Shown one piece after another: positions 51,301 through 61,538 of a DNA stretch of 64,000 bases. The position numbers and the translations under genes were made by a program. The notes beneath the pieces are model-generated. The model worked only from the letters and a program-made list of their open reading frames with translations. It ran no database searches and had not been told where the DNA came from. Positions within the stretch are counted from its first letter, which is position 1; every line of letters starts with the position of its first letter. This stretch comes from Anthopleura xanthogrammica (lineage: Eukaryota > Cnidaria > Anthozoa > Actiniaria > Actiniidae): positions 10,987,101 to 11,051,100 of the forward strand of contig OZ025214.1 of assembly GCA_964019055.1 (NCBI GenBank). The letters run 5' to 3'.

Positions 51301-53136
51301 ATGAGTGAGTGATGACTTTGTTATATGTCTTTGCGCAGTACGACGTATACACACTGGTTAAATTGAAGCTGCCCGTTCTCAAGTCACTTTGGAACAACTT
51401 TGATTTGCACCAACTTTGAGTTGCACCTTGCTGATTCAAAGAACTGCCGGAAGAAAGCGTTTTAGTTTGCTCTATTCAGGTACGGCGGAGACGGGGGGAT
51501 TGAGTGGGGGGGGGGGGGGGGGGGGCTTTTACGAGAATGACATTCCTATTTTGTCTAAGAATAAGAAAAAAAAGTTAACATAACATAATTCTCACCCCGA
51601 GATGAGATTGGATTACCTGTGGTGAGAACGCTAGCACCCCGCCCCACCTTAAAAACTGTAATGTTGCTGCCTGTCAGCGTTCAAATTCATAAATATATAT
51701 ATCTATAGACTCTCCCCAACCCTACCCCCACCCCAACGGTTTCATTTCTTATTCTTGTTAACTAGCCGCCAGTCTTTGATTACTGTCGGTCTAGTATCGC
51801 AGAGGTTGTTTATGCAGTTTATGGTACTGTCCGTGAACTAACTATGTCACAAGGATATTATTTAGAGGATCGGCTGACCAACTCAAAACATTTGAATTTG
51901 AATTCAAGGCAAATTCAAGGTGATTTAGTTGACCAAATCAGAACATTTGACAAATCAGGACGGACATTAGAAAAGCTAACAAAACAAGTAGAAATGTAGC
52001 CGGACTTGTAAGTAAATTAATGTATTTTTAAAAATAACGGATTGAATTTAAACTTATTTCATCAATAAACGCAGCATTATTTTCATATAATTTTGAGTTT
52101 AAATTAGATTTTGTTAAACAACGTTACAATCGTTAGTTAGTTGAAGCCAGTAGCGGCATTAATGATGTTTGTACAACCGACATGCGTTTTATAGCCTGGC
52201 AGAACGGCCCTTAAGTATCATTGCCTTTAATAACGCTTATATTCGCTCATTTATTCAAAATTACATATATGCAGAGTTGAATTCATTGCTTTATTCCGTT
52301 TTGTTTAGTATTATCACTCTCAAACTGGTAATTTTTGCAAGATTATCACATTAGGCCTTTGTTGTTGTCGTTGTGTTACTGCGGGAATGTAACCGGAAGT
52401 CATTGTTGTAGTTCAGTATGATAATTTCTTGAATATTATCATCTGAATGTTTACAAAACTTATACTTCTGCAGTCGAATTACGACCAAAAATTGAAAAAC
52501 AGTCATTTAGAGGCATAGAATATATTTTAGGAGCAGTTTAGGCCTATCATCTTGGTAACGCTCAAATGTTAGATTGCGTTACGACAGGTCAAAGTAGTGC
52601 TTAGAACTCTTCCTCTAGAAGTCAGGCTTTTTGCGGGCCAAGTTAGATATTTTGTGGTGACTTAGTATGATAGTTGAGCTTTAAGGAAAAATTATTTTTT
52701 TTGTAATATTGTATAGCGCATTGGAGAATGAATGCATTGGATTTGCCCGTAATTCGATGTTTTCTCTAGCAACTCCAAAGCGCCCTTACCTTAGTAAGAA
52801 AATAAAAATAAATAAAATGTCTGTACAGCTCAAATTAAATCTGTTCATAGATTAATAATAGATAAATCAGTTGTGAGTTTTTCAATTTCGAACGGGGTTT
52901 CAATCGGTCGTGAGCGGTTATCAAAGATGCACCATTTTTCACGCATTTCGAAGGCCGCCAGACACGCTCGGACGTGAATTTCAACTTTTCTCGATTTCGC
53001 CAAAAATAAAAATCGGCCAAACCTTTAAATGTTTTTTTCGAAAATAGTTTACCCTAAGGGTCTTTTGGGCAAAGTATAAAGAAATCAAAATTTTTACAAC
53101 TGTCGAACTATTCTCGATTTTTACAGACAGTCGCTC
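48396..53136. mobile_element. Kolobok-type long-arm foldback element
   Basis: TTAA at 48392-48395 and 53137-53140 flanks ends GAGCGACTGTCTGTAAAAAT. The right arm runs from about 52040 to 53136; the left arm runs from 48396 to about 50160 because a 665-base MITE is inserted in it. Arms are nearly identical apart from that. The centre (about 50160-52040) has simple repeats and poly-G tracts and no transposase frame, so it depended on another element. Confidence 0.85.
49212..49876. mobile_element. Palindromic MITE with CACGCTGGGC ends nested in the left arm
   Basis: CACGCTGGGCTAGCACAGTA and its exact complement bound a near-perfect palindrome of 665 bases. The other arm of the host element (near 52320) shows the uninterrupted site ACCAGTTTGAGAGTG, so the insertion duplicated TT (49210-49211 and 49877-49878). 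A two-base duplication with CAC ends would fit a CACTA-like element, which is only a suggestion. Confidence 0.8.
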
Positions 53137-53304
53137 TTAAGTTATTTAAGTTAAGGGATAGCCTCATTTTTCATTTTCAGATATTAAACTACTTATAGCT
53201 TTTCCTTTATTTATTTCTTTTACTTGCATGGCTATTCATTGTCTGCTCGTTAGTTAAGATTTGTACCAGCAACAAACGCCATTGAATTTCGCACATGTAC
53301 CGTA

Positions 53305-54300
53305 ATACTTTTTATTATATACATACCGAGACTTACTCAGTAAAATCCTGTGTAATAAATGTTCGTTTGTTCACTTTTCCCAACCAATCACAATGCGCGT
53401 ATCGCTTTTTCACGTGTGAGAAAAACGATACGTCTAATCAGAAGCCACGTACGGCTTTTCTTCACGTGTGAGAAAAACGATACGTCCAATCAGAAGCCGG
53501 CAGCAACGGGCTCCACTGCTCTTTCGCGTGAGACTTTCGACTAAACTAGAAAGTTTTTTTTTCAAAACATGAATGAAACTATATTTTAGACGACAAAACC
53601 AAAGAGAAAATCGATGAATTACCAATAGTAGAGTGGAGGAAAAGCTGCCTGAGATGTAAATCTATTGGAAAAGTTCTTTAAAAGTACTGAAAACTTAAAC
53701 AACAACAAGGAAAGTCAGCTTCAGTTGCTTTTGTAAGAAGACGACTTCGGTGAGACCTAAACTAGAAAGTTTGAGTTCAAAACATGGATGAAAATATAAT
53801 TTAGACGACGAAACCAAAGAGAAAATCGATGAAATACCTATAGTAGAGCGGAGGAAAAGCTGACCGAGATGTAAATCTAGTGGAAAAGTTCTTTAAAATG
53901 TATTAAACAACAACGAGGCAGCTTTGCCGTGGTAGAAGGCGACAGAAACTTCGGTAAGCTTTCGTATCATTTATGGTGTAAACTAAAAGCCTAGAAGTTG
54001 AAAAGATTAAACTTAGAAACCGAATTAGAATTTAATAAGAATAAGTTTTTATTATGCTTGTAAAACAGCGTTGTAAAATAAAGAATTATTGCAATATAAT
54101 TTTTAGTTTGGAAACTGAGCTTTATTTACAAACTTTGTAAACTAAAATAGTCTCTAATTCAAACCAAATTGAAAATCTCGGTATGAACTCGTTTCGTATC
54201 ATAAAACTCACGCGCTCGAAGACTCGCTTGTTCGTTTTATGATACTTCACAACTCGTGAATAAAAACCGTACGCGCGCACTTTCCATGAAGTAATCTCTA
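53305..54300 (-). repeat. Dispersed repeat R1, second copy
   Basis: Reverse-orientation copy of 35451-36470. Its end at about 54300 lies exactly where the homology of the toxin-like exon at 54303-54368 breaks off, so this repeat truncates that exon. Confidence 0.7.
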
Positions 54301-54302
54301 TG

Positions 54303-54368
54303 TATTCCACCAGTAGTCAACAGCATGTCCATCACAGCTGCAGCGAAGTCTTTTCTCGAACTTTTTAT
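54303..54368 (-). pseudogene. Truncated second exon of a toxin-like peptide gene
   Basis: On the minus strand an acceptor (CTTAAG) is followed by a frame closely matching the start of exon 2 of the gene at 60050: the KKFEKR processing site, then the C-x-C and YWW part. After about 22 codons the match ends at the border of repeat R1 and a TAG follows, so the last four of the six cysteines are missing. The intron sequence before it (to about 54425) also matches that of the intact gene. No exon 1 was found. It is a broken relative and not expected to give a working peptide. Confidence 0.7.
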
Positions 54369-54449
54369 CTTAAGTGAAACAGAAAACAAGAGTTAGGTAT
54401 TTGGGATTGCTAACCTCAAAAAATAAACAAGCAGGAGGGATGTACGCTG

Positions 54450-54610
54450 CATGGCTTTATAAATTATTTGCCTCCATTTTTTCCATCCTCGCTTCCAGAA
54501 TCCTAAGTAAGGGTTAGATTTTGATATCATCGATTATTTTTTTCAAGTAAAAGACATTTTTTTTACGCTGATAAAGTGTACTTTCCTAATATTTTCAACT
54601 GAGCATCAAC
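54450..54610 (-). repeat. Inverted duplicate of 58185-58345
   Basis: Reading on the minus strand, the order TGCTCAGT, AGGAAAGT, TATCAGCGTAA, GATATCA and GAAGCGAG ... GGCAAAT is shared with 58185-58345 on the plus strand. Together with the truncated exon next to it, this marks an old inverted duplication of the toxin-gene neighbourhood. Confidence 0.6.
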
Positions 54611-55419
54611 TATTAAAATTATAATTCAATCTAGAAGCGCCTAGATAAAAATTAGTCTTATTAATTCTAGTAACCCTAGCAAATTGTGTCACGTAGAAAC
54701 CAAAGATGTATGCATTGGCACGTACGTCTCATTAGCACGTTATCTAACTCTCAAGCTTATTTGCATGCAAATTGAAACTTTGGTTATGTGAATTCATTTG
54801 TTCGTTGTTATTCTTTTCCATTGAAAACTATACCTAAAACATGCAATACATTCAATCGAAACACCTTAAAATTAGTATGCCGCAAAAAATTGTTCCACTT
54901 ACTGCTATTTTCATTAATAAGCAAACTCGGTAGTTGTCATTTTGAGTTGCCTGTTTGAATTGAAGTGGTTTTTCACACATAAAAAATGAAATAAAATAAA
55001 AGGTATACGTAGCGACTGATTATTGTTTTTAAAATTGTTAAGTTAAATTGCTACCGAGTTCGCATGTTTTTGAAACTAGCCGTAAGAGCACGTAAAAAAT
55101 TAAGTGAATACGGATATTTTCCCCAACCAAAGTCACTGTAAGATAACAGAAGCATGATGGATTGCGGTGAAAGAGGATGTGTTACTTGACCGAGCCTTTA
55201 GGCTGAACGCCCGCTGTCTGGGTGTATAAGAAATGCAATATATATATTTTTTAAACTTAGTAAGGTTAATGGAACTTCTAGAAAGAAGACTACAACCTGG
55301 AGATATGTGCTGAAACTCTTCAGCCAATCACAATGAAAGGTTTTACTTAACCAATTAGATTCGTCTAGACGGGGAATGGGCGCTATGGTCACCTTAATAT
55401 GATGTATCAAGAAGAAGCC

Positions 55420-56930
55420 TTTCAGTTCTTATTTGAACAAGACACGAAAGACAAGGAACTTTGAATCTAACCAGGTACTTCTATTATTATTATTGCTGAT
55501 ACGAGTTAAAACATTAACAACTTTTTAAAGAAAACGGCTAGAGTTATTTACTAAAGTTATTCAGATATTGATACATGGGTGACAGTAAATGATGCTTAAG
55601 ATAAGATAGAGTGCATGCATCCCTTGTACCTTTCTTTATTTAAAGCTTTTCTCACGACATTGGAAGAAAGGTTTCAATATATTTCACTTATATTTATCTT
55701 AATGTTTAAAAATGAGATTGGCATGAAGCACATACCCATGCACAACGGATGATGCTGACAATTTTTTTTCAAGTGAGCTCAAAAAAAAAAACGAGTAACA
55801 TTGGACGACTGAACAAATCCTTGATTGAAAGAATGAAATAATATGGTGTTAAATTTTAAGAAATGGCTATATATATTCAACATTTAGATTTAATACAACT
55901 ACTGAGTTAAATATAAGATACCTGTGTTTTTCAGATGTTCAATTTAATTTCAATATATATGATATATAAGATCATTTTAAATAATATATTAGATTTAAGG
56001 GGTTTTAGATAGTATATATGCATATATTTATGTAGTAGTTACATAGTATTTTAGGTTTTTGATATTATAAGTTCGAATTGAACAGTTATTATACTTATTA
56101 GATTACCTTTATGTTTTGGCTATTATTTCTATCATTTGTTATTTTATTTCCTTAATACACTTTTGATCGTATTATCGCGTAGAATTTGTGCATTATAAAT
56201 AATATACATTATCATGAGTATTGTTTTTAAGTTTTTTCTACTTTCTTATAAAAGAAATAGTTTTTAAAAAACACTTGCAAAGTTAATGTTGAATATTAAC
56301 TTAGTAAATTGCACCTCCAGTCGTCGTGGTAAATTATAACAAGACAGTCCGTTGGAATCCAAAACCATTTTATATTTTATATATTTTTACATACAAATAC
56401 ATCATTCTTTATAAAGATGTCAATTATATTGTCCTCAAAAAGTTGGTTCAGTGTTTGGTAAGGTATCTTTTTATTGAAAGGCAGCTGAACAGTCCTCAAT
56501 ATTTTTACTGAAGAACACTTTATTATAAAGCATAAAAATATACAACTTTTGCGGATCAGAAACTTGAAGACAAACTTCATCAGAAAACACTTTAATGAAA
56601 TTAAAGTGCACCTAAACCCTGATAAGATACGAAATATTTCTTTATTTGAGTGTTGTGGCTTTAAATTATGAAGGTTTATACTTCCAATATGTTAATAACT
56701 GTGACTAGCTTACACACGAACACACATGTTTAAACATGCAACTTGCAGCGCCTCATTAGTTAAGTGCTCACTGGATGCCCATAGAAATGTTGGATGATGC
56801 AACCATTATGTACAACAGAATTATTCTTACCACATACGAGGCGCTTGTCAGCAACTGATCACAAGGAAATCCTGCTATATATTTAGTTCTCTATTGCTCA
56901 GTGTTAGCATCGTTAGCATTTAATATATTC
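55420..56930. other. No gene recognised
   Basis: Very AT-rich sequence with short chance frames only. Confidence 0.45.
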
Positions 56931-56931
56931 T

Positions 56932-57990
56932 TTAACATTAGTAACACCCCGCGATAATGAGCTGGAGAATGTATACAAATGAACAGTGCAATTGCTTTAG
57001 ACTTCAACGGGTCTTACTCTCAGAAAACACGAAACACGAAACTGGAGTATTGCCAGATGATCTGTAAAGAAAAGCAGAGAATAATCATTTTATATCTAGA
57101 TACTGCTATAGTAGTTAGTTGATTTAACACTGAAGAAGGTCGTAAAATTCAGGGGGAAAATAATCTTATGCGGGTGAACATCAAAGTCTAGATAATTCAT
57201 AAGACAATACCGCGTGGGCGTTGCAATACACCTATTTCAAAAAAAAAAAAAATGTCGGACTCAAAAGAGATAGGCAATAGGCGATAGGCGGTAGCTCACT
57301 CTACGAAAGAAAGGAATTATTGAATTATAAGTCTAAACACCAATAATCGTTTTTTTTTTAAATGTTTTGGTCGACTACAAACAGCACTAAATATATCAGT
57401 CAACACTAACCTCGATGTTCAGTGGAATTGACGAGAATTCCAGTACGAAACACAAGTTAACATTAGTAACACCCCGCGATAATGAGCTGGAGAATGTATA
57501 CAAATGAACAGTGCAATTGCTTTAGACTTCAACGGGTCTTACTCTCAGTACTGAATATTTTACGCACAGAACAAGAAACTGGAGTATTGCCAGATGATCT
57601 GTAAAGAATAGCAGAGAATAATTATTTATATCTAGATACTGCTAGAGTAGTTAGTTGATTTAACACTGAAGAAGGTCGTAAAATTCAGGGGGAAAATAAT
57701 TTTAAGAGGGTGAACATCAAAGTCTAGATAATTCATAAGACAATACCGCGTGGGCGTTGCAATACACCTTTTTCAACAAAAAAAAAATGTCGGAGCCAAA
57801 AGAGATAGACAATAGGCGATAGGCGGTAGCTCACTCTAAGAAAGAAAGGAATTATGGAATTATAAGTCTAAACACCAATAATCGAGTTTTTATCAATGTT
57901 TTGGTCGACTACAAACAACACTTAATATATCAGTCAACACTAACCTCGATGTTCAGTGGAATTGACGAGAATTCCAGTACGAAACACAAG
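56932..57990. repeat. Tandem duplication, about 525-base unit
   Basis: TTAACATTAGTAACACCCCG begins at 56932 and at 57457; both copies end with GAATTCCAGTACGAAACACA. Small indels separate them. An inverted echo of the GGCGATAGGCGGTAGCTCAC part lies at about 58035-58080. Confidence 0.85.
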
Positions 57991-58479
57991 TTTTTCTAGC
58001 TATTCTTGGTTTTTGCAATGAACTTCTCCTATGGCTTACTCTCTATCGCCTATTATTTATCGCCTTTGGCTCAGACAACCTTTTTTTGAAATAGGTGTAT
58101 ACATAATACTTAACTGAGGTATGAGTTTTGATGTATTAATGACACAAACGATAAACGGCCAAATAATCAAATGATTATAAATGTTCGATGCTCAGTCGAA
58201 AACATTAGGAAAGTGAATTTTATCAGCGTAAGAAATTTATTTCGCTTGAAAAAAAAAATGATATCAAAATTAAGATGAATTTAGGAATCTGGAAGCGAGC
58301 ATGGAAAAAAATAGAGGCAAATTCCGCCATGCCAATGTTTTGCCATACCTCAGTTTCGAAAAATTGGATCGACATTAAATAAAAGCGATAGTCAAGCAAT
58401 ATCAGTATTTATTGCAGTAGTACATCAAGCTAATCCGAGAAAAAAAATAGCCAATCAGAATCGAGAAAATTTTCAAAAC

Positions 58480-58672
58480 TGAGGGGTCATCCTTAGTAGC
58501 TCTGCGACTCGGGAAATAGTTTTTTTTTATTATTATTTAAATTTCCCACTCAACAATAAATATCATAGTAAATGTATACGAAATATTAAAAAAAAATATC
58601 CTGGCAATTTAATTTCATCTAAGATATAAAGTTTAATAAGTAAATTTTCGCAGGTTTCATGACACCTCAGTG
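58480..58672. mobile_element. MITE with CTGAGGGGTCAT ends
   Basis: AAAACTGAGGGGTCATCC and GGTTTCATGACACCTCAG are inverted repeats; the inside resembles the copy at 34885. A GACGTGAACAT triplet-like repeat (three units) follows near 58720. Confidence 0.65.
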
Positions 58673-59066
58673 GGATGGTGGTATGATTGTTGGCAACAGA
58701 CCCCTAATATAACCTAATGACGTGAACATGACGTGAACATGACGTGAACATGACGTTTCATACCTAAACTACCACAATCTTTTTTAAAAATCTCGATTGA
58801 TATTCAAATGTTCAAAACTCCTATAAGAATACCATGACCATATTTAACACTTATTGACTGGGACCGAGGAAGACAGTGTGTTTTGTGGTCCCGAGACGAC
58901 AATGTTTCCCGAGGCGTAACAGAGTGTCAAGGAAAACAACACAATTATTTGATTTTTTAATTTTGTGACTTTAAAAACTTAGAAAAAACTCTTACGTTTC
59001 CTCTCGCCCAATCAGAGTACGAGAAAAATAGACTTTGACAGTTGGAATGGTATATAACAATAGGAC

Positions 59067-59208
59067 AATAACAGGACTTTTGGAGGGCATATTGTTTATT
59101 TGTGGCCCGTGTAGAATCAATTTTGCGCTGGAGCGCAGCGAAAGTTCAAACGATACAACAAGGGCCACAAATAAACAATATGTACGACAAAAGTCATGTT
59201 ATTATCAT
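59067..59208. mobile_element. Short foldback MITE
   Basis: AATAACAGGACTTTTGGAGG and ATATTGTTTATTTGTGGCCC on the left pair with the right arm GGGCCACAAATAAACAATAT and AAAGTCATGTTATT. Confidence 0.7.
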
Positions 59209-59432
59209 TATCATTAATATACAAGACCAAATTATACAAAGTCTTCAATATTAAAAGTTAAAATTTTATTAAAACATTTTCATTCAAAAATAAAGTTTTT
59301 ATACATACAAAACAAGAAAACATCAAACGCAACCGCTTTGAAATGGTTTCCTTAAGATCTGATTGGCTGAAAGCATTCGTAAGACATTGTCACAACCAAT
59401 CAGATCGATGCAGCTTGGCGTTTTACCCGCTA

Positions 59433-59838
59433 GACCTTTTTCTAAACTGGCGGCCGAAAATTAAACGAATTAAAATCAAAAAACAATACCAGCACTAGAA
59501 AGAGCACATTTACGTTGGTAACCCTAAGAAGATTTACTAGGTCAGGTGTAATATCGGCCGAGAAAACGTTTTTGAAAATCGAATTACTTTTGAAAACAGA
59601 TTTACTGACGTTTCCATAGCTGGGGGTATAGTGTATACCCCAAACCATTCAAACGTTTGTAAATTTGTCGATATTTAAAAAAGCTTTTCTCGGCGGATAT
59701 AACTCCTAACTTAATTTATCTTCGTAAGTTTACTAAAGTGAATTTGTTCTTTCTAGTGCTGGTATTGGTTTTTCACTCATTTTAATTTTAACTCATTCAA
59801 ATTTGCAGCCGCCATTTTGGAAAAAGCTCTATTGTTTT
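59433..59838. mobile_element. Palindromic MITE upstream of the toxin-like gene
   Basis: AGACCTTTTTCTAAACTGGC at the left and GCCATTTTGGAAAAAGCTCT at the right are inverted repeats; inner pairs include ACCAGCACTAGAAAGA with TCTTTCTAGTGCTGGT. It ends about 210 bases before the gene's ATG and could carry or disturb promoter signals. Confidence 0.7.
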
Positions 59839-60049
59839 CTTTTGCTTTACTTTGACCTTTAGCGACTAATCATACAATTTCTCAACTGTTTTGCGGGTCA
59901 AGATAAATCACTGTAGTAGTGGATCGGAGAAGGCATAACGTGGTGGTGCTAGAAATGGTGGTAGTTGTAACTGTAATGCAGTTTCATTGTTTTTCTTCAT
60001 TTTTACGGTGTGCTTGTTGTTTCCGTAGATCCATTTCCACCGTTAAACA

Positions 60050-61296
60050 ATGGCTTTCCAACATTTTCTCTGCCTGGTTGTTGTGGTTTTGTTGATCGGA
60101 TCATCAGCAGCTAATGCTCCTTCGACCGATGGTAAAAGTTATGTTCATTAACATGCCCACTGATGGGCTTGGCCCAGTTGTACAAAGCCTAGTTAGTGGT
60201 ATTACATGTTTAATCATATCCATTTTGAAATCATTAGCAAATCCTGCAATCTGATTGGCTACAAAGTGTGCGATTTAAGCATTAATTGCACTATTTTGAA
60301 TCATTAATTGCATCATTTTGTCAAACAATCACTTTTGAAGCTACATATAACTGTTGAGTATTTTAATATATTAAGTTTCAAAATGGAAATGATTAATAGG
60401 TAATAGAACTGAGTGTCTTGCAATTTTGGGCAGAAATCACACTCGTGATTAACAAATTGCACTCCCGCTGCACGGTCGTGCAATTTTGTAATCACTCTTG
60501 CGATTTCAGCCCAAATTGCACTCAACTCAGTTCTATTACCATTATTTATTATGTCGACAATCGAGAATTTCTCATTTGATCCAGGATTATTATATGCAGT
60601 AATCATGACCAGGCTTTGTACAATCCTGTCCAAATAAAAGCAAAAAATATCCTGGTTAGTTAACCAATAGTATTTGTCCTTCATATTACGTCACCATAAT
60701 CATATCCCAATAATACTAACAATAATTATAGTTGTTTTTATTGTCTATTATTATTACCGTGCCGTGTATCCTCCACATATTCTCCATACACACTGCTTAA
60801 TAAATTCAAATTTTCTATACATCTACGAAACTCTCTACAAGCCATTTTTTTTTACGTTATTTTTTTTTTTACGGAAAGAGAAAAACAGGAGAACTCAGTG
60901 AGAAACCATGATAGTTTTGTAAAACAAATACTTTAAACAAACTCAACTTTTATGTATTATCTTGGACACGACTCAAACATTAGGGCCACTAGCCACAAGT
61001 TTTGTGTTGGTGAGATGACGTTTTAGCAGCGTAGATCACCCCGGCTACACACATCGCTAGCGAATAGTTACAGCGCAATGCTTGTTTTTTTGTTGTTTTA
61101 AGGTTAGCAATCCCAACACCCACATCTTGTTTGCTATTTTGATTTAGATGCTAAGAAATTCGAGAAAAGACTTGGCTGCAGCTGTGATGGAAATTCTGGT
61201 ACCTACTGGTGGAATAAATTGTCTTGTCCAAGTAGTTATGGCTATTATGGTGCTTGTGCGAAATTCAATGGCGTCTGTTGTTGGTACAAACCTTAA
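60050..61296 (+). CDS. Small secreted six-cysteine peptide, sea-anemone BDS/Toxin_4-like
   Basis: Exon 1 (60050-60131) encodes the start MAFQHFLCLVVVVLLIG, a clear signal peptide, and a short pro-part; exon 2 (61148-61296) encodes the rest. The join is in frame, 76 residues. A KR pair at 34-35 should release a mature peptide of 41 residues with cysteines at 3, 5, 19, 29, 36 and 37 (C-x-C, then C-P, C, and C-C). The spacing, the YWW after the C-x-C, and a GYYG motif before the fourth cysteine fit the BDS/APETx-like, beta-defensin-fold peptides of the Toxin_4 type, known as ion-channel modulators in anemone venom; a role in defence or digestion is also possible. Donor GTAAAA and acceptor TTTAG are ordinary. 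AATAAA signals follow after 61330. The intron carries a MITE. No other intact copy is in the window. Confidence 0.75.
60399..60540. mobile_element. Palindromic MITE in the intron of the toxin-like gene
   Basis: GGTAATAGAACTGAGTGTCT and CTCAACTCAGTTCTATTACC are inverted repeats, with TTGCAATTTTGGGC and its complement inside. Sequence near 60180 and 60608 (TTGTACAAAGCCT and its complement) suggests a larger element around it. Confidence 0.65.
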
Positions 61297-61538
61297 AAGA
61301 CAAGCACAGAGAAAAACCAAGTAAAAGAATTAAATAAATGAAAAACTATAAATAAAAGCAATAAAGGGAAATAAAAAATGAGGTTGTACCGTAGCTTGGA
61401 TATGGCTGTGCTTTACCTAAAATTTCAATAAAGATCATTACAAAAAAAATAAGGTTTGTCTGTCAGTATTTTGATATTCACCGACTCAGTTATAGGTCGT
61501 TCATATAATATTCGTTCATTCACCCCTCCAATATTTAA

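Noticed and set aside
50160..52040. Transposase gene in the centre of the 48396 element
   Set aside because: Only short chance frames, poly-G tracts and simple repeats are present.
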